From contig JAFQCM010000004.1 of assembly GCA_017399445.1 (NCBI GenBank), forward strand, positions 1 through 38,263: a DNA stretch of 38,263 nucleotides, written 5' to 3'. Origin of the DNA: Lachnospiraceae bacterium. GTDB lineage: Bacteria; Bacillota; Clostridia; Lachnospirales; Lachnospiraceae. The notes beneath the pieces were generated by a model. It saw nothing but the letters and a program-made list of their open reading frames with translations. It ran no database searches and had not been told where the DNA came from. Within the stretch, counting starts at the first letter, position 1. Every line of letters begins with the position of its first letter. The translations under genes and the position numbers were made by a program. Below are positions 8,940 through 16,126 of this stretch, one piece after another.

Positions 8940-9113
8940 ATGCAATATGCAAGAAAATTAAAAATTGGAAAGAACGTAAAAACCATCGGTGCAAACGCAT
9001 TTACCGGAATTTACAAAAAAGCAACTATTAAAGTGCCGAAGAGTAAGGTGAAAACATATCAGAAGATGCTGAAAACAAAAGGTATTGATAATACTGTGAA
9101 GGTGAAGAAGTAA
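8940..9113 (+). CDS. Stand-alone C-terminal module of a BspA-like leucine-rich repeat protein
   Basis: The ATG at 8940 is preceded by AAAGGAGG at ideal spacing; an upstream GTG at 8910 is less likely. The 57-aa product contains KIGKNVKTIGANAFTGI followed by KKATIKVPKSKVKTYQKML and ends KVKVKK. That closely matches the last residues of the large secreted protein at 28456-30291 (NATIKVPKSKVKAYKSMLKK). It has no signal peptide and only part of one LRR_5 repeat, so it is most likely the surviving 3' end of a deleted surface-protein gene. The good binding site leaves open that it is translated. Confidence 0.55.
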   Translation: MQYARKLKIGKNVKTIGANAFTGIYKKATIKVPKSKVKTYQKMLKTKGIDNTVKVKK

Positions 9114-9234
9114 AAATAAATATGATTGTAATTAACAGTATTTTATAATTAAAAAGTGGTTGCTTTCTATGTTAGTTTAGGAAAAGAAAAAATTATTATT
9201 AATGGAATTAGAGAAGTTTTAGGAGGATATTAGA

Positions 9235-9501
9235 ATGTATTACGTTCCAGATGATACAAAAAAATGTGGATATTATCAGTGTGAAAGATGCAAAGAAAAA
9301 TTTTTGAGCCTTCAGACTATGGAAAAAATAGATTGCCCATATTGTGCTGAAGAAATAGATATGGAAATAGGTCCGGATGACGATATAACAGAGTTTAAGG
9401 ATACGGCAAAACTTGTGCAGGTTCTTGAGGGAGAGGATGTGGAGAAGATGGATTCCCTTCTCAGCCTTGCAATAACCGGTGGTAATTACGACTGGATATA
9501 G
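9235..9501 (+). CDS. Small zinc-ribbon protein
   Basis: This 88-aa protein starts after TAGGAGG. Its N-terminal half holds C16-x2-C19 and C34-x2-C37 (QCERCKEKFL, IDCPYCAEE), a treble-clef/zinc-ribbon arrangement, plus an extra C11. The second half is acidic (GPDDDITEFKD) and helical and ends GGNYDWI. A role in metal or nucleic-acid binding is inferred from the ribbon only. It stands alone; the next gene is desulfoferrodoxin with a separate promoter. Confidence 0.75.
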   Translation: MYYVPDDTKKCGYYQCERCKEKFLSLQTMEKIDCPYCAEEIDMEIGPDDDITEFKDTAKLVQVLEGEDVEKMDSLLSLAITGGNYDWI

Positions 9502-9561
9502 TCTTATCATATGTTCTCATATACTTTGGAGAAGAAATTTTAAGAAAATTCAAAAATAGTA

Positions 9562-9590
9562 TTGATTATTATTATTGAATATGTTATAGT
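9562..9590 (+). promoter_or_regulatory. Promoter of desulfoferrodoxin
   Basis: TTGATT (9562-9567), 17-bp spacer, TATAGT (9585-9590) with TGT before it (extended -10). It lies about 78 bp upstream of the start. No clear PerR box was identified. Confidence 0.65.
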
Positions 9591-9667
9591 AGACACATAG
9601 AAAAAAGAAACCAACAAACAAAAGGAAATCAAAATATAAATTGATAGAAAAAGAAAGGTGAGTTTTT

Positions 9668-10042
9668 ATGAGTCAGAAATTTTATAAATGTGAGCATTGT
9701 GGAAATATTGTAGAGATTATCAATGATGCAGGTGTACCAGTTGTATGTTGCGGACAGAAAATGAAAGAACTAATAGCAGGAGAATCTGATGGAGCAGCGG
9801 AAAAGCATGTTCCTGAATATAAGGTAGAAGGTAATCAGGTTAATGTAAATATTGGTTCCATCGATCATCCAATGGTGGAAGAACATTGGATCCAGTGGAT
9901 ATCTTTAGAATCTAAAGAAGGAATTCAGAGAAAATATCTGAAACCAGGTCAGGCTCCAAACGTTTCTTTCGTGCTAAGTGAAGGCGATGAAGTTGTTGCA
10001 GTTTATGCGTACTGTAACTTGCATGGTTTATGGAAGGCTTAA
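9668..10042 (+). CDS. dfx: Desulfoferrodoxin (superoxide reductase)
   Basis: The 124-aa protein reduces superoxide to hydrogen peroxide without producing oxygen, a defence used by strict anaerobes, with electrons usually supplied by rubredoxin. Center I (rubredoxin-like FeCys4) has C8, C11, C27 and C28. Center II (catalytic FeHis4Cys) has H47, H67, H73, H119 and C116, seen in EKH, DHPMVEEHWI and YCNLHGLWKA. The E-K-H motif supplies the conserved catalytic lysine (K46). All ligands are present and the length is normal for the two-iron class. AAAGGTG precedes the ATG. It is a single-gene unit with its own promoter and strong terminator. Confidence 0.97.
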   Translation: MSQKFYKCEHCGNIVEIINDAGVPVVCCGQKMKELIAGESDGAAEKHVPEYKVEGNQVNVNIGSIDHPMVEEHWIQWISLESKEGIQRKYLKPGQAPNVSFVLSEGDEVVAVYAYCNLHGLWKA

Positions 10043-10058
10043 TTTAACAGAGTAAACT

Positions 10059-10102
10059 AAGTCCCAATCCCTACTAAATTTGAGGGGGGTGGGACTTTTT
10101 TG
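10059..10102 (+). terminator. Terminator of desulfoferrodoxin
   Basis: AAGTCCCA (10059-10066) pairs with TGGGACTT (10090-10097) and the stem continues with AATCCCT against the GGGGGG run. A T-tract (10096-10102) follows. Confidence 0.88.
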
Positions 10103-10169
10103 GTTATTTAGCCATCTAATTTCCAGATACAAAAATAAAAATATACTATTTTAAATACTTATAGCATGA

Positions 10170-10175
10170 TATAAT
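10170..10175 (+). promoter_or_regulatory. Extended -10 promoter for the 85-aa hypothetical gene
   Basis: TATAAT preceded by TGA; the -35 region 17 bp upstream is a poor match. It sits 68 bp before the start codon. Confidence 0.45.
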
Positions 10176-10243
10176 GAATAGCAAAAAGAAACAAGTATAT
10201 TTTCAGATAGTGATACAAAATTCATTAGAAAGAGGACTAAAAA

Positions 10244-10501
10244 ATGGAAGAATTATATCAGTTAATCGAAGAAAAAATCAAGGTAACAGGCTGTCCATGC
10301 AACATTAGCGGGCGTGATTTTTACCGTGATATCAGCACAGAAGTGGAGGATAAGGAAAATGGCACATACGTTTTCATAGTTCAAAAAAGTGATACCTTAT
10401 CTTATCATGGATGCATGACAGTCATGGAAGACGAATTCGATCTCCACTATGTAGATATTCATGTTGAGGAACAAGCATATCATGTAGATTTTGATGCATA
10501 A
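10244..10501 (+). CDS. Hypothetical 85-aa cytoplasmic protein
   Basis: Starts after AGAAAGAGGA. The product is acidic, has no membrane segment, and contains CPCNISGRDFYRDISTEVEDK followed by a beta-rich half (GTYVFIVQKS, CMTVMEDEFDLHYVDIHV). I do not recognise the family. It is monocistronic, flanked by its own promoter and a bidirectional terminator. Confidence 0.7.
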   Translation: MEELYQLIEEKIKVTGCPCNISGRDFYRDISTEVEDKENGTYVFIVQKSDTLSYHGCMTVMEDEFDLHYVDIHVEEQAYHVDFDA

Positions 10502-10536
10502 GAAGAAAAGGCAGCTTTCAGTTGCCTTAATACAAT

Positions 10537-10592
10537 AAAAGCTGATAGAAAGTAAGTATGATGTCCTAAACTTATTTTTATCAGCTTTTTTT
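10537..10592. terminator. Bidirectional terminator between convergent genes
   Basis: AAAAGCTGAT (10537-10546) pairs perfectly with ATCAGCTTTT (10580-10589); the stem extends imperfectly inward (AGAAAGTAAGT against ACTTATTTTT). T-runs exist in both directions. It serves the plus-strand gene ending at 10501 and the minus-strand gene ending at 10594. Confidence 0.82.
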
Positions 10593-10593
10593 C

Positions 10594-11472
10594 TTATATT
10601 TGAGGTAGTGACAGTTTCATATATGCTGCCATTTGGTCTGTAAATGCCTGTTCTCTTGGACAACTTTTTATAAAATTAAAATCATCCCAAATACGCTCCT
10701 GTTCTTTCTGTATCCATGAAATATTTTCAAGAGATTGGTCTTGAGTTCTAATATAGTAATCAGAAAAAAGGGCATTTGGTACAAAATTACCATTTAGTTC
10801 ATCTACATTTTCCCCGCAAGCAATCATTCTCAAATCATCTAAAACCATAGTCAGATGGTATGTGCCCTCATCACTTTCTAAATCAGTAACCACAAAGTCT
10901 GCCCCGCCTGTTATGTTTACCTTATTACGATTATCCACACTATGGATGGAATCAAATATGTCTTCTAATTCATCACAAAAAGAAAAAAGCAAATCCATAT
11001 CAACTTCTTCCTGGTGACCATAGATTCCTTTCATCAGCATATGTAATACAGTTTCATATTGTGCGAATACACGAAAAACAGAAAGTTTAGAAAATTTGTG
11101 AAACAGCACTGTACATCTTGCTAATGTAAGTAAATTCCACTGAGCTTTTTGTATAATACTGAGTGTGGCTGACTTTTTTTCCACTTCTTTTCTGATATGT
11201 TCTGCAATGGGAGGATGTTCAATTTGCAAATCAATAACCCAATCCATTGCTTTATCGTCTTTTTTTGTAAACTTGTTATAAAGTTTATCATCACCGCCCA
11301 CCAAATTGTCAAAACGTTCCAAATAATAGATTGCTTTTTGTGCATTTCCTTGTTTTTTATAGTTTTTTCCAACTTTGAAATACTGTTTGGCAATTTTAGG
11401 AAAATTTCCTTCTTTTTGAGCTGATTCTAATTTTTTTAATTGTAAGGTTAAAAATTTGTTGTTTAAATTCAT
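10594..11472 (-). CDS. Hypothetical protein with TPR-like N-terminus
   Basis: The frame is open to 11631, but the ATG at 11472 has AGAAAGGAAA ahead of it and a candidate promoter just upstream, so 292 aa is preferred over 345. Residues about 10-60 (AQKEGNFPKIAKQYFKVG, KQGNAQKAIYYLERFD) resemble a tetratricopeptide helix pair. The rest is largely alpha-helical and acidic with no catalytic motif. I do not recognise a family. There is no signal peptide, so it is probably cytoplasmic. It is transcribed alone, converging on the gene to its right-hand terminator. Confidence 0.7.
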   Translation of the reverse strand: MNLNNKFLTLQLKKLESAQKEGNFPKIAKQYFKVGKNYKKQGNAQKAIYYLERFDNLVGGDDKLYNKFTKKDDKAMDWVIDLQIEHPPIAEHIRKEVEKKSATLSIIQKAQWNLLTLARCTVLFHKFSKLSVFRVFAQYETVLHMLMKGIYGHQEEVDMDLLFSFCDELEDIFDSIHSVDNRNKVNITGGADFVVTDLESDEGTYHLTMVLDDLRMIACGENVDELNGNFVPNALFSDYYIRTQDQSLENISWIQKEQERIWDDFNFIKSCPREQAFTDQMAAYMKLSLPQI

Positions 11473-11502
11473 ATGATAGTTTCCTTTCTGATATCTTTCG
11501 CT

Positions 11503-11532
11503 GGTATAGCATTTTCGAAGTAGTCCTCCCAA
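11503..11532 (-). promoter_or_regulatory. Candidate promoter for the minus-strand TPR-like gene
   Basis: On the minus strand: TTGGGA (11532-11527), 18-bp spacer, TATACC (11508-11503) preceded by TGC. It would give a leader of about 25 nt to the ATG at 11472, supporting that start. Confidence 0.4.
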
Positions 11533-11640
11533 TAACTTGTCTATTTCTCCGATTGCATATGTAAAAAATAACTGATAATAATAGAATGCTTTTAAACTAT
11601 TTAGATTTAGGTTTGTGGTTAATTCGGTCATAAGTATAAC

Positions 11641-11832
11641 ATGGATGTTATCATCTTACAAGAATGCATAATGAGTCTGGAAGCAATCTGGAAGTTTGAT
11701 AAACAGGAGATTTCTAATCAAATTGATTTGTCTGAAGAAGTTTACAAAACTTGTGATATAATTTACGTGCTTGAGCAAATGGAGCAGATTGCTTACTTGA
11801 AGGAAAAGAAGACAACGAAGTACTTGCATTAA
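11641..11832 (+). CDS. Doubtful small ORF (63 aa)
   Basis: Codes for a 63-residue acidic, helix-prone sequence (SLEAIWKFDKQEIS, EQMEQIAYLKEKKTT). No ribosome binding site precedes the ATG at 11641 or the inner ATG at 11671, and no family is recognised. It may be a remnant or spurious. Confidence 0.25.
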   Translation: MDVIILQECIMSLEAIWKFDKQEISNQIDLSEEVYKTCDIIYVLEQMEQIAYLKEKKTTKYLH

Positions 11833-11945
11833 TAAATAGGGAAAGGTTATAATGTGTCTAAAAATGGAACTGTTACAATTATTACAAATAGGGATGGAAT
11901 CTTTATAGTAACAACGAAAAATTGAACAAAGAAGGAAGAAGAACA

Positions 11946-12680
11946 ATGGCAAGATACGTAAGAGATATTGTATTAAATCAACCAAATGATTTTGTGGCAT
12001 ACATAATGAATGATTTCTTAAACAAAGAAGGATACAGGCTGGTAACTTTTAAAGGAGAGCAGGTATACCGTTCTGGTGGCGGTATGGTTGAGATGTCTAA
12101 GTTTCTTATCTGGCGATATGTAAATGGAGTATTTCATATAGAGGCATGGGTAAGAACTTTATGGATTCCAGGTGTGTATGGAGGCGAAAATGAGATGAAA
12201 GGTTTTTATGGTGCTGTACCAAAGAAGCTGTTTCGTGATAGTCTATCAGAACTGGAACAGCTATTACGACAACCCATACCAAATGCAGCAACACAAAATG
12301 CTGGAATGCCAATGAATAACAGTTATCCGGTTATGAATGGAATGCCAAATACAGGAATGAATAATGGCAATCCGGGTATGAATGGAATGTCCAATCAAGG
12401 AATGAATTATAATAATCAGAATAAGATTTTTGTACAAAGTACGGATACAAAAAGATATGCAGGATTTGCGTTGGGATTTTCCAGTGTCGGGATTTTGGGA
12501 CTGTTTGCCCCACTTTTTGGAATTATTTTTGGTTCTCTTGGAATTATATATGGGAAAAAGGCTATGAATGGAAGTAAGACAGGAATGGCAACAGCAGCAT
12601 TTATAATCGGTATTATTACAGTGAGTTTATCTGTTATAAACTGGATTTTAAGTATTATTCTTTATTTTGCTAATATTTAA
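11946..12680 (+). CDS. Two-TM protein with Met/Asn/Gly-rich linker (DUF4190-like C-terminus)
   Basis: The ATG at 11946 follows AAGGAAGAAG; an in-frame TTG at 11922 is less likely. Residues about 1-110 form a soluble domain (IVLNQPNDFVAYIMNDFLNK, WIPGVYGGENEMKGFYGAVP) of unknown function. Residues about 115-165 are low-complexity and repetitive, with recurring MNGMxNxGMN units. The C-terminus has two membrane helices (GFSSVGILGLFAPLFGIIFG and AAFIIGIITVSLSVINWIL) separated by a Gly-Lys turn (YGKKAMNGSKTG), the layout of DUF4190-type proteins. The soluble domain is probably cytoplasmic and tethered through the linker. Monocistronic with a strong terminator. Confidence 0.8.
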   Translation: MARYVRDIVLNQPNDFVAYIMNDFLNKEGYRLVTFKGEQVYRSGGGMVEMSKFLIWRYVNGVFHIEAWVRTLWIPGVYGGENEMKGFYGAVPKKLFRDSLSELEQLLRQPIPNAATQNAGMPMNNSYPVMNGMPNTGMNNGNPGMNGMSNQGMNYNNQNKIFVQSTDTKRYAGFALGFSSVGILGLFAPLFGIIFGSLGIIYGKKAMNGSKTGMATAAFIIGIITVSLSVINWILSIILYFANI

Positions 12681-12757
12681 AGTAGTTGTTTGAGGTTCAG
12701 AATGGGGAAAAGGATATTTCTGTCAATTATAAAATTAATATTTGATAGTATATGAAT

Positions 12758-12796
12758 AAAAGCTACCGGCTGGAAAACAGTTGGTAGCTTTTTTCA
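12758..12796 (+). terminator. Rho-independent terminator
   Basis: AAAAGCTACC (12758-12767) pairs with GGTAGCTTTT (12783-12792), and the inner GGCTG/CAGTT extends it, followed by T-run 12789-12794. Confidence 0.88.
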
Positions 12797-12884
12797 TATG
12801 TTGATTTTTGTTTGAGTTACAAAAACTAAGCAGAGAATTTTTGGAGGATAAGTGTCGTGAGAGGTGGGATATTAATTTTAAAAT

Positions 12885-13109
12885 TTGCATTATATTCATT
12901 TGCGATGGAAAGATATTGTGACGGAGTGGGAGCCTAGTGTACCTATTTGGAGAAAACTGGTATTTTTATTGGTTCATTTATTGGAGCCCAAATCATATCG
13001 GAAGTTTATTAGGAAAGATTTGTATGAGTATTTTGGAAAGTTTGGGTTGGAAATTGTGGAGGAGAGGCACTGTGACTATTCTAGGGTGTTGGTGATTGGA
13101 AAGGGGTGA
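12885..13109 (+). pseudogene. C-terminal stub, probably of a SAM-dependent methyltransferase
   Basis: A 74-codon frame beginning with TTG and lacking a convincing ribosome binding site encodes KLVFLLVHLLEPKSYRKF and ends FGKFGLEIVEERHCDYSRVLVIGK. The last segment looks like the final strands of class I methyltransferases (GLEIVEE...VLV). The SAM-binding motifs are absent, so this is a truncated 3' remnant; the family call is tentative. Confidence 0.45.
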
Positions 13110-13148
13110 AATTATCAAATTTTAACAAAAAATAGAAAAGAATATTTT

Positions 13149-13206
13149 CTTTTACATCCAGACAAGATAGTTATATAATATTTTATAGTACTTATAGATG
13201 TAAAAG
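13149..13206 (+). promoter_or_regulatory. Promoter inside a perfect 10-bp inverted repeat
   Basis: TTTACA (13151-13156), 17-bp spacer, TATAAT (13174-13179). CTTTTACATC (13149-13158) and GATGTAAAAG (13197-13206) are perfect inverted copies, one over the -35 and the other in the early transcribed region. They may be operator half-sites for a looping or dimeric repressor. The gene starts at 13300. Confidence 0.6.
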
Positions 13207-13299
13207 TAGGGGAAACAAGACAGGCAAAAGGATTTATAAATGCTATTTATGAATAAAAGTGAAATATAGATAGGAAAGAATTTTATGGAGGAACTAGCG

Positions 13300-13893
13300 A
13301 TGAACATAAAAAGTACAATTGACTATTACAATACAAACGCAGGAGAATTTGCAAAAGGAACAAAAAATGTGGATTTTGCACATATGCAAAACAGATTTTT
13401 AGATAAATTGACTAGAAAAGCTTCAATTCTTGATTTTGGATGTGGTTCTGGAAGAGATACCAAATACTTTTTAGAACAGGGATATACAGTAGAAGCTATA
13501 GATGGCTCTAAAGAATTGTGTAAATTAGCAAGTGAATATACAGGAACTAATGTAAAAAATATGCTCTTTCAGGAACTAAATGAAATAGAAAAATATGATG
13601 GAATTTGGGCATGTTCTTCTATTCTGCATTTACCCTACAACGAACTGGAATATGTTATGCAAAAGATGGCAACAGCACTAAAGAAGCAGGGAATTATTTA
13701 TATATCCTTTAAATACGGAACCCATGAAGGTGAACGAAATGGTAGATATTTTATTGATATGACAGAAGAAACCTTTGCTAAATTTATAGAGAAAATCCCC
13801 CAACTAAGCATTGAAGAACAATGGGTAACTACAGATGTAAGACCAGGAAGGGGAGAAGAACAATGGCTCAACCTAATTTTGAGGAAAAGATAG
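13300..13893 (+). CDS. Class I SAM-dependent methyltransferase
   Basis: The ATG at 13300 follows GGAGG at 8 bp; an ATG at 13285 overlaps that site and is rejected. The 197-aa enzyme has motif I ILDFGCGSGRDT (about 38-49), acidic motif II VEAIDGS and motif IV WACSSILHLPY, followed by TALKKQGIIYISFK. There is no DPPY/NPPY motif, so it does not look like an adenine DNA methyltransferase. Closest in feel to tellurite-resistance/UbiE-like small-molecule methyltransferases. Expression is from the promoter inside the inverted repeat. Its substrate and any link to the HNH gene 117 bp downstream are unknown. Confidence 0.85.
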   Translation: MNIKSTIDYYNTNAGEFAKGTKNVDFAHMQNRFLDKLTRKASILDFGCGSGRDTKYFLEQGYTVEAIDGSKELCKLASEYTGTNVKNMLFQELNEIEKYDGIWACSSILHLPYNELEYVMQKMATALKKQGIIYISFKYGTHEGERNGRYFIDMTEETFAKFIEKIPQLSIEEQWVTTDVRPGRGEEQWLNLILRKR

Positions 13894-14010
13894 AGGGTGA
13901 AGGAATACAAGAAAGTTTAAAAAATCAAAATTTGTATTGAGCATAGATAAGTTTAGTATAAATAAAATCAGAAAGAGCAGTATGATATCAAACAACAAAG
14001 GAAGTGTATT

Positions 14011-15114
14011 ATGCAATTACCACATTCAGATGAATTAGAAATTCAATATTTAAGCAGATTATTTGACAATACAAGTGAGTGTTACAAATTCTTCTGGTTT
14101 CAGGCAATTATCACAAAAGTATTAGAAGGTAAAACCTGTATGGACTATGAAGAATTAATTAATGAAATGATTGCTGATGCATGGTATATGGTGACAGAAT
14201 ATCACTTAAAATTAGGACCCAAAGATACTCTTGAAAGCTTAGTTCACTATTTGCAGGAAATCTCAAACATAAAGTCGTGCGAGAAAAAGGAAAACATAAT
14301 TGATTATCTAAAAAGATGTGATGATAAAGAAGTGATGTCTCGTAAGCGTGTTTTGACAAAAAATGTGCCATACCGTTTGCAGTCACCATTTATGGAAAAC
14401 CTAAAAGGGAAAGAATGGAATGTTTCAGAAACTGTATTGATTGATAAAATTAATAGGGAAAAGAGGCTGATATACTATTTTGAAGGATTAAAGGGGATGT
14501 ATACAAAGATTCATATAGAGCCAAAGTGGGTTGATTATATACATAAAAATCAGGAAATTATTAAAGGCTGGCTCCAATATAATAAGATCATATATTTACA
14601 GAAGAGAAATCCGAATGTTCCAGGAATTTCAGATAAGTTATGTCCACCACAGGAGCGCAAGCTGGAAAAAGTGAAAAGCTATTGGAAAATGATACTAAGT
14701 TTTCAACCAATTCAAGAAATATATGGTCATAATGTCCTGACAGAAAAAGACATATCAATAGATCATTTTGTACCTTGGTCCTATGTCGCCCATGATGAGC
14801 TGTGGAATCTTCATCCTACCACGAGAAGTATTAACAGCAGCAAGAGTAATAATTTGCCGGATTGGGACACATATTTTCCGGAATTGGCAAGGTTGGAATA
14901 TTTGTCTTATAAGATGATTTGGCAATATTCAAAGGTTCAGAATGAATTTCAAAAATGTGCAAAAGAGCATTTAAATAGTATGGAGGTACGGCAAAGAATT
15001 TATAGAGAAGGATTACAGTTTGAAGAGTTTACTCATGCACTGGAAGAAGCTTTGCAGCCAGTATATATGTCAGCAAAGAACTGCGGATTTAGAAACTGGA
15101 TTTATGCCGGATAG
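14011..15114 (+). CDS. HNH endonuclease domain protein
   Basis: AAAGGAAG precedes the ATG. The 367-aa protein has an N-terminal helical region (1-240) with no recognised domain and an HNH domain at about 248-284: SIDHFVPWSYVAHDELWNLHP, then N275 and KSNNLP. D251-H252 and the later N/H residues fit the beta-beta-alpha metal-binding core. The DHF.PWS..HDE.WNL pattern is typical of HNH_4-type nucleases. Such proteins occur in mobile or defence loci, often alone. No DNA methyltransferase accompanies it, so it is not clearly a restriction system. Target unknown. Confidence 0.82.
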   Translation: MQLPHSDELEIQYLSRLFDNTSECYKFFWFQAIITKVLEGKTCMDYEELINEMIADAWYMVTEYHLKLGPKDTLESLVHYLQEISNIKSCEKKENIIDYLKRCDDKEVMSRKRVLTKNVPYRLQSPFMENLKGKEWNVSETVLIDKINREKRLIYYFEGLKGMYTKIHIEPKWVDYIHKNQEIIKGWLQYNKIIYLQKRNPNVPGISDKLCPPQERKLEKVKSYWKMILSFQPIQEIYGHNVLTEKDISIDHFVPWSYVAHDELWNLHPTTRSINSSKSNNLPDWDTYFPELARLEYLSYKMIWQYSKVQNEFQKCAKEHLNSMEVRQRIYREGLQFEEFTHALEEALQPVYMSAKNCGFRNWIYAG

Positions 15115-15227
15115 CAAGTAAAAATACAGGAATTAGTGTAGGAAAAATATATAGATTAAAATTATGTCAAAATTTCTCCCATTATTATAAAAATCTAAAA
15201 AAACGTGAAAACCCCAGTATTTACAAG

Positions 15228-15257
15228 GGATGCTACCAATCGTAGCATCCTTTTTTT
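15228..15257 (+). terminator. Rho-independent terminator after the HNH gene
   Basis: GGATGCTAC (15228-15236) pairs perfectly with GTAGCATCC (15242-15250), 5-nt loop, 7-T tail. An alternative partner for GCTACCAA (15232-15239) exists downstream at TTGGTAGC (15275-15282). Confidence 0.88.
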
Positions 15258-15274
15258 GCCTATGTAAGCAAATG

Positions 15275-15351
15275 TTGGTAGCCGCAACTCACCACATGTG
15301 TATAAAATAAACCCATCAAATCCGCCAGGTTGGGCGGCACAAATTTGGAGG
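15275..15351 (+). promoter_or_regulatory. Promoter and leader region of ABC module 2
   Basis: TATAAA (15301-15306) after TGTG is a plausible extended -10; TTGGTA (15275-15280) is 20 bp upstream, a poor -35 spacing. A small hairpin CCGCC/GGCGG (15322-15326, 15333-15337) lies 10 bp before the GGAGG (15347-15351) of the ATPase gene. Possible target of the XRE regulator encoded at the end of the operon. Confidence 0.35.
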
Positions 15352-15357
15352 TAAAAA

Positions 15358-16125
15358 ATGAAAACAGAAAAAGAAATTATGATCTCAGCAAGAAACTTAA
15401 AAAAGTGTTTCAACATGGGAGATGAAAAACAAACAATTTTTGAAAACTTAAATCTGGATATTTATAAAGGAGATTTTACCATAATTATGGGTTCCTCAGG
15501 AGCAGGGAAATCAACTCTTATGTATTCTCTTTCAGGAATGGACAGACCAACGGAAGGAAACATTGCTTTTGCAGGAAAAGAAATTACAAAATGTAATGAC
15601 GACCAGCTGGCGGTGTTTCGAAGAAAAAATTGCGGATTCGTTTTTCAGCAAATCTACTTATTAGAAAAAATGAGTTTGATGGATAACGTACTAACAGCAG
15701 GTGCCCTTTGTAATAATGATAAAAAAGCAGTTGTAAAACGGGCAAAAGAGTTATTTGAGCTTGTAAACATTCCTGAAATTACTCAGAAGAAATTTTCCAC
15801 ACAAGTATCTGGTGGAGAAGCACAAAGGGCAGGCATTGTTAGGGCAGCAATCAATAATCCGGAAGTAATTTTCGCCGATGAACCTACTGGTGCCTTAAAT
15901 TCCAATAATTCAGAAGCAGTATTAAATGTATTTACAAAATTACATAAGGAAGGACAAAGTATTATTATGGTTACACATGATAAAAAAACAGCACTTCGCG
16001 GAAACCGTCTTTTGTATGTGAAGGACGGACAAGTCTTTGGCGAATGCAATTTAGAAAGCTACAACGGAAAAGATAAAGAAAGAGAAAAGAAATTAGACAA
16101 CTTCTTAGCAGAAATGGGGTGGTAA
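15358..16125 (+). CDS. MacB/LolD-type ABC transporter ATP-binding protein (ABC module 2)
   Basis: The 255-aa ATPase has Walker A GSSGAGKST (about 43-51), Q-loop FVFQQIYLL, signature VSGGEAQRAG, Walker B VIFADEPTGALN and switch VTHD. GGAGG precedes the ATG. The final residues are NFLAEMGW; the permease gene begins one base after the stop, so GGGGTGG within the MGW codons is also its ribosome binding site. It powers the adjacent permease. Gene order (ATPase first) matches module 3 and is opposite to module 1. Confidence 0.93.
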   Translation: MKTEKEIMISARNLKKCFNMGDEKQTIFENLNLDIYKGDFTIIMGSSGAGKSTLMYSLSGMDRPTEGNIAFAGKEITKCNDDQLAVFRRKNCGFVFQQIYLLEKMSLMDNVLTAGALCNNDKKAVVKRAKELFELVNIPEITQKKFSTQVSGGEAQRAGIVRAAINNPEVIFADEPTGALNSNNSEAVLNVFTKLHKEGQSIIMVTHDKKTALRGNRLLYVKDGQVFGECNLESYNGKDKEREKKLDNFLAEMGW

Positions 16126-16126
16126 T

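Noticed and set aside
11845..11925. Short frame IGKGYNVSKNGTVTIITNR...VTTKN, like the end of a surface protein
   Set aside because: Only about 27 codons with no start or binding site; could be a remnant but too short to support a call.
13300..15114. Restriction-modification system
   Set aside because: The methyltransferase lacks DNA-methyltransferase motifs (DPPY/NPPY, cytosine motif), so the HNH gene cannot be called a restriction enzyme partner.
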